DNA of 20,716 nucleotides, taken from positions 1 to 20,716 of the forward strand of contig FR901075.1 in the NCBI GenBank assembly GCA_000438295.1. Direction: 5' to 3'. A program made the translations under genes and the position numbers. The notes beneath the pieces are model-generated. The model ran no database searches. It had not been told where the DNA came from and saw only the letters and a list, made by a program, of their open reading frames with translations. Below, in pieces: positions 6,725 to 14,596 of the stretch. The stretch comes from Clostridium sp. CAG:451. Lineage in GTDB: Bacteria; Bacillota_I; Bacilli_A; RF39; UBA660. Positions within the stretch are counted from its first letter, which is position 1. Each line of letters begins with the position of its first letter.

Positions 6725-8377
6725 ATGAATAATAATACTTCTAATTATCTTGTTTATGCTATTTATAGTAGAAAATCAAAGTTTACTGGTAAGGGTGAAA
6801 GTATAGAAAATCAAATAGAACTATGCAAAAACCAACTAATTAATAAGTATAATATTAAAGAGGAAAATATAAAGATTTATCAAGACGAAGGTTTTACAGG
6901 ATATAATACCAATAGGCCACAATTTCAAGAGATGATAAAGGATATAAGAAATAAAAAAATCAAATGTGTAATTGTTTATAGACTAGATAGGATTAGTCGT
7001 AATGTTACTGATTTTTGTAATTTAAAAAACGAATTTATAAAATATAATACTGACTTTATATCAGTTACTGAAAACTTTGATACTTCTACACCAATGGGAA
7101 GAGCTATGCTTATGATATCGTCTGTTTTTGCTCAATTAGAAAGAGACACAATTGCAGAGAGAATAAGGGATAATATGTATGAACTTGCTAAAACAGGAAG
7201 ATGGTTAGGTGGTAATACCCCTCTTGGATATAAATCTGAGAAAGTAGAAACTTTATCAGTAGATGGTAAAAGAAAGAACTTATATAAGCTTGATATAGTT
7301 TTTGAAGAAGCAGAAATAATAAAACTTATTTGGAATAAAATGTGTGAGTTAAAAAGTTTAAGCAAGCTAGAGGTTTATCTTTTACAGAAAGGAATAAAAA
7401 CAAGAAACGGTAATAACTTTACTAGATTTTCTTTAATTACAATTTTAAAAAATCCTGTTTATGTAGTAGCAGATAACAAAATTAAAGATTTCTTTGAAAA
7501 GATGAATGTAACAATATACGAAACTGACATAGAAAAGTGTAATGGTATTAATGGATTACTAGCTTATAATAAACGTGAAGAACTAATGGGCAAAACTAAA
7601 TCGTATAAAGATATTACTGAATGGATTATAGCAGTTGGTAAACATCAAGGAATAATACCGAGTCAGCAGTTTATTAAGGTATGGAATTTGATAGTGAATA
7701 ATAAAGACAAAAGATGTAGAGTGCCAAGACAAAATACTTCGATTTTATCAGGTATAATAAGATGCAAACATTGCGGTAACTATATGCGACCTAGACTTAG
7801 AAATACAGTAACAATTGATAATAAAAGGAATTTCTCTTATCTTTGTGTGCTTAAAGAAAAAAGTCGTAAAAGACTTTGTAAATGTAAAAACATAAATGGT
7901 ATTGAAACTGATATGATAGTTATTGAAAAAATTAGTGAATTGAAACTTCCTACCAATATGTTAATAAATAAGATAAAGTTGCTCATCAATAATAAAGAAA
8001 AGGAGTCAGATAAAAGAATAAATGAACTGCAAACTTTAAACACTATTCTATCAAGAAACAAAAGAAAAGTAGAAGCTCTAATAGATAAAATGGCTATTAT
8101 TGATGGGGAACTTATCGCTGATATAACAGCACAAATAAAAAGTATTAAATCTAAAAATTTAGAAATAGAAAAAAGAATAATAGAATTATCTAAAGAAATG
8201 GAAAAAGAGATTGATAAAGATGAGGTAACTGTTCTTGCTCTAAATATAATTAATAAATATATGAGTTCATTTGACAGTCTAAATATAGTTGATAAAAGAT
8301 TAATGATAAAATCCCTTGTAAACACTATAGAATCTGATGGTGAAAATATCTATATAAATTATATGGGTTGTCCATGA
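6725..8377 (+). CDS. Large serine recombinase
   Basis: This 550-residue protein integrates and excises the element. The N-terminal resolvase domain has YAIYSRKS with catalytic Ser15, the Arg-rich motif YRLDRISR (85-92), and GRAMLMISSVFAQLERDTIAERI. A recombinase DNA-binding domain follows (about 165-290, with NTPLGY before it). Next comes a zinc-ribbon region starting CKHC (Cys347, Cys350) with later Cys residues, then a long Lys/Glu-rich coiled coil (about 420-495) that typically controls directionality. The ATG follows AGAAAGGA. Its stop codon lies inside the right attP arm, so gene and element end together. Length and layout are those of transposon/phage-type large serine recombinases; no frame damage is seen. 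Confidence 0.95.
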   Translation: MNNNTSNYLVYAIYSRKSKFTGKGESIENQIELCKNQLINKYNIKEENIKIYQDEGFTGYNTNRPQFQEMIKDIRNKKIKCVIVYRLDRISRNVTDFCNLKNEFIKYNTDFISVTENFDTSTPMGRAMLMISSVFAQLERDTIAERIRDNMYELAKTGRWLGGNTPLGYKSEKVETLSVDGKRKNLYKLDIVFEEAEIIKLIWNKMCELKSLSKLEVYLLQKGIKTRNGNNFTRFSLITILKNPVYVVADNKIKDFFEKMNVTIYETDIEKCNGINGLLAYNKREELMGKTKSYKDITEWIIAVGKHQGIIPSQQFIKVWNLIVNNKDKRCRVPRQNTSILSGIIRCKHCGNYMRPRLRNTVTIDNKRNFSYLCVLKEKSRKRLCKCKNINGIETDMIVIEKISELKLPTNMLINKIKLLINNKEKESDKRINELQTLNTILSRNKRKVEALIDKMAIIDGELIADITAQIKSIKSKNLEIEKRIIELSKEMEKEIDKDEVTVLALNIINKYMSSFDSLNIVDKRLMIKSLVNTIESDGENIYINYMGCP

Positions 8378-8394
8378 GGTGATAGTAGCAGAAG
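8372..8394 (+). other. attR junction of the element
   Basis: The element arm CCATGAGGTGATAGTAGC (8372-8389) runs into AGAAG and then the resumed lipoprotein gene (GTT ACT CAC, from 8394). The recombinase TGA stop (8375-8377) lies inside this arm. Confidence 0.75.
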
Positions 8395-8924
8395 TTACTC
8401 ACTCTATCTTTTATGCCCCTATGTATGTGGCTATAGAAAAAGGTTACTTTAAAGATAATGGAATTAATCTTAATCTTATTTTAACTCCAGGAGCTGATAA
8501 AGTTAGTGCTGCTGTTTTATCAGGAGATGCTGATATTGGTTTTGCTGGTAGTGAAACTACTATTTATGTTTATAATGGTGGTGAAAAGGATTATCTAAAG
8601 ACTTTCGCTCAATTAACCCAAAAAGATGGATCATTTATAGTATCAAGAAAAAAAATTAATAACTTTACTCTTGATGACTTAAAAGGAAAAGATGTAATTG
8701 GTGGGCGTGCAGGTGGTATGCCAGAAATGACTTTTGAATGGGCTTTAAAAGAACATAATATAGATCCTAAGAAAGATGTTAATATAGATACTTCTATTGC
8801 TTTTGCTGCAATGAGTTCAGCATTCATTGGTGGACAAGGTGATTTTGTTACCCTATTTGATGATAGTGTAATAAAAAGAAAGTCAAGCACTCTTAACTTT
8901 CTTTCTGTCCTGCTATTATCTTAA
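8379..8924 (+). pseudogene. Remainder of the ABC substrate-binding lipoprotein, 3' truncated
   Basis: From the right junction (about 8386) the frame reads AEVTHSIFYAPMYVAIEKGYF, then GADKVSAAVLSGDADIGFAGSE and GRAGGMPEMTFEWALK. This is the first lobe of SsuA/TauA/NMT1-type solute-binding proteins, which bind small sulfonate, nitrate or pyrimidine-like ligands for ABC importers; the ligand cannot be inferred. Homology appears to end near 8865 after GDFVTLFDD; the remaining 15-20 residues are foreign and run into the opposite gene. About 200 of the usual 300-330 residues remain, and no permease or ATPase gene follows. So even after excision of the element the gene would be incomplete. Confidence 0.8.
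8875..8904. terminator. Hairpin between converging genes
   Basis: AAAGAAAGT (8875-8883) pairs with ACTTTCTTT (8896-8904), and AAG with CTT inside it, around a CACT loop. It straddles the stop codon of the minus-strand TasA-like gene (8893). The A/T-rich flanks allow termination from either side. It marks the point where the truncated lipoprotein gene meets the surface operon. Confidence 0.5.
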
Positions 8925-9489
8925 CTTTAATAGCAATTTGTTCTTTATCAGGATACTGTTCCTTAAAAGATGCTGACTTCTTTCCCCAATAAGTATCCGC
9001 TTCATCATGACCAGATTCATATGGCCAAACAAGAGAAAAAGTAAACTCACTAGTTTGACCAGTTCCTACTTCCTGATTATTAATAGAAAAATTCATCTTA
9101 AATGGATAATTATCCTTTAATCTATTAATTAAATCAGTAGATGAATACATATCACTATTATAAAATTCATCTAAAATCTTAATTTCTTCTACTTCATAAC
9201 TAATATTAGCAGCTGTCTCACCGATATTAGTAATACTTAAAGAATTAGTATAATCTGGCATACCTGGATAAATACTATCTATTTTAAACTCAACATTATT
9301 AACTATATCTACCCCATCTTGTTTAAAGTTTATCTTCCAAGATTTAACACCTGTTGTAATATTATTAGATACTTTATTACTGTAAATAAACCAAGCAAAA
9401 GTATTAGCCATTAAAGTAAGTATTAAAAAGAATAAAGTTCTTCTTCTAAGTCTTTTCTTTAAAAATAATATTTTATCCTTCACATTCAT
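8893..9489 (-). CDS. TasA-like, SipW-dependent surface protein (last gene of AAA+ operon)
   Basis: The 198-residue protein has a Lys/Arg-rich N-terminus and a hydrophobic core (about 18-31) ending MANTFAWFIYSNKV. The A-x-F/W-x-x-S pattern after the core is typical of SipW-processed TasA/CalY-type signal peptides. The rest is beta-rich (WKINFKQDG, NIGETAANISYEVEEIK, FTFSLVWPYESG), like TasA/camelysin family subunits, which assemble extracellular fibres. ATG at 9489 follows GGAAGTGG and overlaps the SipW gene by 17 nt, so peptidase and substrate are translationally coupled. The exact role (fibre subunit or anchor) is unknown. Confidence 0.75.
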   Translation of the reverse strand: MNVKDKILFLKKRLRRRTLFFLILTLMANTFAWFIYSNKVSNNITTGVKSWKINFKQDGVDIVNNVEFKIDSIYPGMPDYTNSLSITNIGETAANISYEVEEIKILDEFYNSDMYSSTDLINRLKDNYPFKMNFSINNQEVGTGQTSEFTFSLVWPYESGHDEADTYWGKKSASFKEQYPDKEQIAIKVKIIAGQKES

Positions 9490-10039
9490 TTTCCACTTCC
9501 TTAATCTTATCTAGTATTTCTAAAAAGATAAGGAAAGCAATTGGTAGAATTATTAAAAAGTATAATCCATAGGCATTATTTAAAATATGACTAAAGAAAC
9601 TTAAAATAACTAGTTTTTTTACAACAATACCATATACTTGTTTGCCTTCTACTTCTGGATCATTATCAGGGTTTGCTATACCTTTAGTAGTAAATCTATA
9701 GTTACCACTTGTTCCTTTAATATCAACAACTCTATGGGTAATTATCTTTCCTTTATAATCATCTTTTTCACCAAGATATACTAAATCATCTCCTCGATTA
9801 ATCTTTTCAAGAGGTATTTCTTTAGATATTATAACATCATTAACATCATAAACAGGAACCATAGAACCAGTAGCTACTGTAAACATTCTATAACTTCCAA
9901 TACTAACTTTATTATTAAAGATTCTTTGAACTAAGATAATGAGTACTATTAATATAACGATTATCCATACTATAGTTTTAACTATATTAAAAAGAAACTT
10001 TATAAATCCATTATTCAAAACATCACTAATTTTTTTCAT
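9473..10039 (-). CDS. SipW-like signal peptidase I, catalytic motifs intact
   Basis: The 188-residue protein has an N-terminal membrane segment (about 18-38) and a C-terminal one (about 150-175). The peptidase core carries VATGSMVP (Ser59), IITHRVV (His102) and FTTKGIANPDND (Asp125/Asp127). Serine-histidine-aspartate in these motifs defines the ER/archaeal-type SipW class, rather than Ser-Lys SPase I. It should cleave TasA-like precursors on the outer face of the membrane. Its ATG overlaps the DUF2357-like gene stop by 4 nt (ATGA), and its own end overlaps a TasA-like gene, so it is firmly part of this operon. Confidence 0.9.
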   Translation of the reverse strand: MKKISDVLNNGFIKFLFNIVKTIVWIIVILIVLIILVQRIFNNKVSIGSYRMFTVATGSMVPVYDVNDVIISKEIPLEKINRGDDLVYLGEKDDYKGKIITHRVVDIKGTSGNYRFTTKGIANPDNDPEVEGKQVYGIVVKKLVILSFFSHILNNAYGLYFLIILPIAFLIFLEILDKIKEVENECEG

Positions 10040-11136
10040 CTTACCACCTTTAATTCATGTTCTTTTTCCATATAATCACTAACAGCTTCTTTATAAGCTT
10101 TAGATATTTCACTAGTATCTAGTACTTTCTTAGTCTTAACTTTAACATACTCATCCCCAATTAACTTAACAATATCATCTAGTGACAATTCATCTTTTAA
10201 GCTCATTAACTGGTTAATAGCATTATTAATAACTTTACTCTCTACTTCTTTTACTTCTTTAGAATCTTTATTTTCTTTTAAAGTTTCCATTATCTTATAA
10301 TTCAATATAAAAGACTCATCCATCATTTCTTTTAATTTACTATTATCATTATACTTCTTATTAATACTTTCTTGTTTAGTACTAGCTTCCATGTGTGTCT
10401 GTAAATAATTCCATAAGTCTAAGGCATACTGAAAGTTTACATTTTTTAAAATAAGGTTAGTCTTCTTAATAGGAGAAACAACTGGAGCAACGTGAAGTTT
10501 AGCAAGATTTTTATAAATATCACTACCTGTAAGATTCTTAATTTCTTCTTCTATTTTAGTAATTCGCTCTAGTAACTCATCTGTACTATTTCCACTTGCT
10601 TTACTTTTTTCACTTATAGTTAGATTCATTTCAATATTATTTTTAGAAATTTTACTACTACCTTGATAGACTAAACTTATATTAGAATCACTATTACTAG
10701 CACTTATATTTTCATTTTTCTTTCTCTCGACATACATTTTCATATTATTAATAAGGGTAAAGATAAATCTATTTTCATAGGTATTAAAACTTTCTTCCTT
10801 ATTAATATTTAATATCTTAGAAGGCTTTACTTCCCCTGTTTTAGCATCATATTCTTGAATAAAGTTAGTGTTTCTTGATAAGTGTTTAATACTTTCTACT
10901 GTTATTCTTCTAGCTAGTTCTATTTTAACTATTTCTTCTTCATTAACAATAAATCTATTAGGATTTCTTAAGATATTATCAATATATTTAATAGCTCCTT
11001 CCATCTTAGTTAACCAAGAATCATCATAACTAGTTTTATGTTCCTTTCTAGTAACTTGTAAGTTTGATGTAAGATTATTATCAAAATGATTTTTTTCTTT
11101 ATCATCTATTTCATTATATAATTCTGTAATATTCAT
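10036..11136 (-). CDS. DUF2357-like protein, McrC-type partner lacking a nuclease
   Basis: The 366-residue soluble protein has the segment ESFNTYENRFIFTLINNMK (116-134), which resembles the hallmark of DUF2357 proteins, a domain usually found upstream of a PD-(D/E)XK nuclease in McrC-like subunits. Around it are helical, charged stretches (ARRITVESIKHLSRNTNFI at 75-93; coiled-coil-like 180-200), and the C-terminal third is helical with no D...ExK nuclease pattern. It is directly downstream of the McrB-like ATPase (11-nt gap; GGGGG ribosome binding site), the order of mcrB-mcrC pairs. I infer that it is a non-nucleolytic partner of the ATPase. The DUF2357 assignment rests on one motif plus context. 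Confidence 0.6.
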   Translation of the reverse strand: MNITELYNEIDDKEKNHFDNNLTSNLQVTRKEHKTSYDDSWLTKMEGAIKYIDNILRNPNRFIVNEEEIVKIELARRITVESIKHLSRNTNFIQEYDAKTGEVKPSKILNINKEESFNTYENRFIFTLINNMKMYVERKKNENISASNSDSNISLVYQGSSKISKNNIEMNLTISEKSKASGNSTDELLERITKIEEEIKNLTGSDIYKNLAKLHVAPVVSPIKKTNLILKNVNFQYALDLWNYLQTHMEASTKQESINKKYNDNSKLKEMMDESFILNYKIMETLKENKDSKEVKEVESKVINNAINQLMSLKDELSLDDIVKLIGDEYVKVKTKKVLDTSEISKAYKEAVSDYMEKEHELKVVR

Positions 11137-11147
11137 ATTTCCCCCTA

Positions 11148-12077
11148 CTATGCTAGTTTCTTAAGACGTTTTAAGTAATCAATACATTCTTTCATTTGAT
11201 CTTTACCAAAGGTCTTATCAAGAAATTCAATAAAGCCATCTATCTCATCACGAATATAAGAAACATTTAATTGTTCAAATTTTCTTAAGATTTTACGAGC
11301 GATAAAGTAGTCTACTCCACTTACTTCTTCACCACCACAAGCGACATAAACAGGAACAAACTTCTTCATATGAGCGACAATACGGTTACCGAAAGCTATA
11401 CGGAAATGTTTAATAACATAATTATCCATTTGTTCAACTTTGTTTAGAGTATCTTCACTTATTTGATTATTACTAATTGCATCAGTAAATAATTTATCTA
11501 TATAAGAATAATTTATATCTTGGGCTGGTGTATCAATTGGTTCAAATACTTCTCCTTTATCATTAATATCTATTGGCATAGCACGGTCATATACTTTATC
11601 TGTTACCATAAAGGTTGAATCATCATTATTGATAGTTCCAATATACCAAACATTAGGACTTATCTTTAATTTACCATCTATTAGTTTCTTTGGATCATTA
11701 GCCCAAGAACTAGATACTAACTCTACTAACCACTCATCTTTATTAGGCATTTCAAGAATAGATAACATCTCGGCAAAGTAATACTCAACACGAGCGATGT
11801 TCATTTCATCTAGAATTACTGTAAATACATCATCTGTATAACCAGCTTCATAGATAGTTTTTAACACTTCAGTCTCATTAAACTTCTTTGTAAATTCATT
11901 GAAATAACCAAATAACTCAGTACGATCACGCCAAGAAGGCTGAACAGATGCAACACAAGAGTCATGTTTTAAAAACTTTCCCCAAGCATAAGCTAAAGAT
12001 GTTTTACCAGTACCAGAAATACCTTGTAAGATTATTAATTTAGTAGAAGCAAGTCCTGCTAGAAATATTCTTACCAT
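11148..12077 (-). CDS. McrB-like AAA+ ATPase
   Basis: This 309-residue AAA+ domain starts almost at its Walker A: IILQGISGTGKTSLAYAWGK (19-26 for GISGTGKT). Then follow SVQPSWRDRTELFGYFN (44-60), Walker B FTVILDEMNIARVEYYFAEML (87-93 core), sensor 1 YIGTINNDDSTFMVTDKVYDRA (147-166), and a helical lid. The TINNDD...DRA signature and WRDRTELFGY are those of the McrB/MoxR-side AAA+ group. ATP-driven remodelling is expected; a target is not apparent. ATG at 12077 has no ribosome binding site and directly follows an in-frame TAA, so translation may be coupled, or the domain may originally be fused to the upstream membrane protein (see finding). Confidence 0.88.
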   Translation of the reverse strand: MVRIFLAGLASTKLIILQGISGTGKTSLAYAWGKFLKHDSCVASVQPSWRDRTELFGYFNEFTKKFNETEVLKTIYEAGYTDDVFTVILDEMNIARVEYYFAEMLSILEMPNKDEWLVELVSSSWANDPKKLIDGKLKISPNVWYIGTINNDDSTFMVTDKVYDRAMPIDINDKGEVFEPIDTPAQDINYSYIDKLFTDAISNNQISEDTLNKVEQMDNYVIKHFRIAFGNRIVAHMKKFVPVYVACGGEEVSGVDYFIARKILRKFEQLNVSYIRDEIDGFIEFLDKTFGKDQMKECIDYLKRLKKLA

Positions 12078-12671
12078 TTAACTTTTATAATATAGTTTTA
12101 ACTGGCTAGCTGCAAAGTTTCTAAATAGTTCAACTAACTCTTCTAAAGTAAAATTATCATTATAATTTTTAATCTTATAAGTAGCATAACTATCATCTAA
12201 GGCTTTTAACTTAGCAAAACGGAATCCATCTCCTGCTTCTTTACTATCACTAGTCTCTTCTTCTTCTACTGTTTCATTCTCATTTGGTTTTAAACCTAGA
12301 TGAGATACTTTCATAGCTAGAATATCTTCTTTTTCTTTAACAAGGGATGATACTTCATCATTTAATTTAGCTACTTCATTAAGTAACTCTTCTTGTTCAA
12401 CTACTGTCTTTCTAAAGCGAAGATACTTTTTAATTAAGAAAATAATTAAAAATAAAGCCCCTACTACTATTACTATTAAACTAATAATAACTAAACCAAC
12501 AAATAACCATTCTGGTCCATTAAAATCATCTTTATAAAAGTCAATTATTTTCAGATAGGCAGGAAAATTAAATGTCTGTTTTAAAGCTTCCATAGTAGCT
12601 TTTAAGACAATAGCAAATCCCCCAAAAAATTGAGCTAAAAACTCATATAAAAATCTAAATAATGTATCCAT
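12078..12671 (-). CDS. Membrane protein with coiled coil, N-terminal companion of the AAA+ ATPase
   Basis: The 197-residue protein has an amphipathic N-terminus (1-45), a strong membrane helix (about 55-81), a basic hinge KKYLRFRK, a coiled coil (88-120, VVEQEELLNEVAKLNDEV), a Glu/Ser-rich linker (130-148) and a C-terminal stretch FTLEELVELFRNFAASQLKLYY. That last segment looks like the lead-in helix that normally precedes a McrB-like ATPase core. The TAA stop (12078-12080) is followed immediately and in the same frame by the ATPase ATG. It therefore probably tethers the ATPase to the membrane, as a separate subunit or as the front half of a split 507-residue protein. Confidence 0.75.
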   Translation of the reverse strand: MDTLFRFLYEFLAQFFGGFAIVLKATMEALKQTFNFPAYLKIIDFYKDDFNGPEWLFVGLVIISLIVIVVGALFLIIFLIKKYLRFRKTVVEQEELLNEVAKLNDEVSSLVKEKEDILAMKVSHLGLKPNENETVEEEETSDSKEAGDGFRFAKLKALDDSYATYKIKNYNDNFTLEELVELFRNFAASQLKLYYKS

Positions 12672-12682
12672 TTTCCCACTTC

Positions 12683-13660
12683 CTAACTAGGTATATATAA
12701 TAATTCAAATTCATCTTGTAACTTTTCATAAATATCATTATCACTAACAATTAGATAAGTAAAAGCCTTTAATAGTCTTTTAGTATCATCATCTAATTTT
12801 CTACTATCATTCATAATAATAGCTATATGATATCCTTCTCTAGTTAGATTATATACTTCTTCTTTCTTAGCTATATAATCATTATAATTTATTTTTAATA
12901 CTATTTTCTCTTTAACTATATCATTATTTATAATAGTTAATAATCTTTTCTTCTTCTTTGGTTTATTATCTAAATCAATTATATAGTCAACTAAATACTT
13001 CTTAGTAAAGTTTCCTTTTATAATGTCTTGTAATATTTTAGTAGTAACTACTGAATAAGTAACAAATAATTTTTGTTCCCCTATCTCTTTAGTTTCTAAG
13101 ACCTTATTAATAGCATACTCACTATATAATTTAGAAAATTTAATATTATGAACTAATTGACAATCAAATATTTGTTTCTTTACTTTTAAATAATTTATAT
13201 TAAAGTTCTTATCTTTAAAACTATCAATAAACTCTTTTTTAGCTAATAAATCATTCTTTAGCATATTATAAAACTTACTTTCAAAGTCTTCATCTACTAA
13301 ACCTAAGTCTTTTCGGTAATCATCTATCTCTTTAATTAATACTCTTACTGATTCACATTCCCTAACATTATCAAAATATAAAATATATTTAAATATTTGA
13401 AACATATACTTAGCTTTAGCTTTATTTTTTGAACTTTCTTCTTTTGTATGAGCAATAGATTTCTTTAGATAATAAACAATATTCACTTCAAATCTTTTAC
13501 TAGTTACAGGATACATATTATAGTATCTAGTATTTATATAAGCATTAATTAAATCATCATAAATATCTTGATCATAGTAATGCTCTAAGATTGTTTTTAA
13601 ATAACTCTTAATCGTTTTTCTTGAAAAATCTATATATTCATTTACTATATTACAACTCAA
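12683..13660 (-). CDS. Unknown 325-aa soluble protein of the AAA+ operon
   Basis: I recognise no family. The protein is helical and Lys/Tyr-rich with no signal peptide or membrane segment. Its last 110 residues have alternating strand-helix texture (IVLKINYNDYI, EEVYNLTREGYHIAIIMND, LLKAFTYLIVSD), loosely reminiscent of a degenerate EAL-type barrel. That resemblance is only impressionistic. The start is a TTG at 13660 with AGGAG 9 nt upstream; the nearby ATG frame closes at once. The gene lies between a surface protein (12 nt upstream) and the membrane/coiled-coil protein (11 nt downstream), so it is co-transcribed and likely works on the cytoplasmic side of the same apparatus. Confidence 0.75.
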   Translation of the reverse strand: MSCNIVNEYIDFSRKTIKSYLKTILEHYYDQDIYDDLINAYINTRYYNMYPVTSKRFEVNIVYYLKKSIAHTKEESSKNKAKAKYMFQIFKYILYFDNVRECESVRVLIKEIDDYRKDLGLVDEDFESKFYNMLKNDLLAKKEFIDSFKDKNFNINYLKVKKQIFDCQLVHNIKFSKLYSEYAINKVLETKEIGEQKLFVTYSVVTTKILQDIIKGNFTKKYLVDYIIDLDNKPKKKKRLLTIINNDIVKEKIVLKINYNDYIAKKEEVYNLTREGYHIAIIMNDSRKLDDDTKRLLKAFTYLIVSDNDIYEKLQDEFELLYIPS

Positions 13661-13672
13661 ACTTCATCACTC

Positions 13673-14596
13673 CTAATAACTATAAGTAACATTTACAATA
13701 CTGTTACCACTATTTGAATAATCTTTGGTTTTATCTTTCTTATAAAGCTTTACTACACTACTAGTATTTGCATCCATATTAAATGTAAATTTATTAACAT
13801 AATCATAATTATTTATTTTAGTAGTTTTTATATCATAACCATTTAGAAAAGTCGTACTATTATTATTTATATAAACAACATTTGGATCAAAACTAATAGT
13901 TATACTAGCTGATACACAGTTAGCTTTCTCTTCTTTAGTTAAGCTATTATAAACATCCATACTTATACTATCCCCTACTTTATAAGTTGAAAAAGCTTTT
14001 TTAATAGTATAAGATTCTATGGTATTAGTAACTTTTACTTCTAGATAAATATTATTACTACTATCACTTATCTCATGACTTAATCCATATTTACCTACTA
14101 CTAATTTAAAAGTAGCAGATAAACTTTTCTTATAAGGACTAGTAGATAAAGCTGATAAATCAACACTAACGCTTTCTCCATCTTTAAATGGTTCTTTTGG
14201 AATTATTGTTAGATAGAAAATATCATTATTTGAAGATTTATAAATAGTTCCTTTAGTCTTTGTAACATTACAAGTAACATTACTAGGACAATTATAATTA
14301 ACTAAGTAATCTATATCAGTAGAACTTTTTAAACTATTATTTTTATAACTATTTAGATTAATAGCAATCTCATAAGGATCTACCCCATTCCAGTAATCTA
14401 ATGAGTAAATGGTTCCATCTCTTTTTAACTTATCACTTTCAAAGTAAAAGTCTTGACTAGCAAAGTATATATCTAAGATATTACTATATACATACTTTGC
14501 TAATGATACTGCTAAAGGACTCATAATCAGTATAGTAAATATAATAATAAATAGTTTAAGATTCTTAGATACTTTTCTAACTCTAATCTTAGGCAT
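13673..14596 (-). CDS. Large secreted or anchored surface protein, SipW-type signal
   Basis: The 307-residue protein begins with a basic tip, a hydrophobic segment (about 13-31) and SLAKYVYSNILDIYFASQDFYF. This resembles the LAKYV...ASQDFYF start common in SipW-dependent surface proteins. The remainder has a run of beta strands, with PKEPFKDGESVSVDLSALS and an Ig-like repeat (FKLVVGKYG; FDPNVVYINNNSTTF). Two cysteines (CPSNVTC, about 100-106) may form a small disulfide loop. It overlaps the inactive SipW-like gene by 8 nt and is preceded by AAGGA. It is probably the major extracellular product of this operon; whether it polymerises is unknown. Confidence 0.72.
   Translation of the reverse strand: MPKIRVRKVSKNLKLFIIIFTILIMSPLAVSLAKYVYSNILDIYFASQDFYFESDKLKRDGTIYSLDYWNGVDPYEIAINLNSYKNNSLKSSTDIDYLVNYNCPSNVTCNVTKTKGTIYKSSNNDIFYLTIIPKEPFKDGESVSVDLSALSTSPYKKSLSATFKLVVGKYGLSHEISDSSNNIYLEVKVTNTIESYTIKKAFSTYKVGDSISMDVYNSLTKEEKANCVSASITISFDPNVVYINNNSTTFLNGYDIKTTKINNYDYVNKFTFNMDANTSSVVKLYKKDKTKDYSNSGNSIVNVTYSY

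Larger units (their letters stand above)
5635..8389 (+). mobile_element. 2,755-bp serine-recombinase element inserted in a lipoprotein gene
   Basis: Both junctions share TAGCAGAAG (5631-5639 and 8386-8394). Excision between the repeats reunites the two lipoprotein fragments in frame. Joining the element ends gives arms CCATGAGGTGATAGTAGC and GCTACCATAACATCATGG around AGAA; the second arm's reverse complement matches the first at 15 of 18 positions, as expected of a large-serine-recombinase attP. Contents are the recombinase on the plus strand, and an S51-peptidase-like gene and a 63-aa gene on the minus strand. It is unusually small, with no visible replication or conjugation genes, so it is either autonomous for integration only or passively mobilised. 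Confidence 0.85.

Noticed and set aside
7132..8325. Two minus-strand open frames of 77 and 162 aa inside the recombinase
   Set aside because: They are antisense to well-conserved recombinase motifs and coiled coil, with low-complexity Ser/Ile/Leu composition and no ribosome binding sites.
8609..8890. Minus-strand 93-aa frame
   Set aside because: It is antisense to the substrate-binding protein fragment, whose plus-strand motifs are clear.
10036..12077. Ordinary McrBC (type IV) restriction system
   Set aside because: No DNA-binding specificity domain and no nuclease are visible, and the pair is embedded among signal peptidases and surface proteins behind a membrane-tethered coiled coil.
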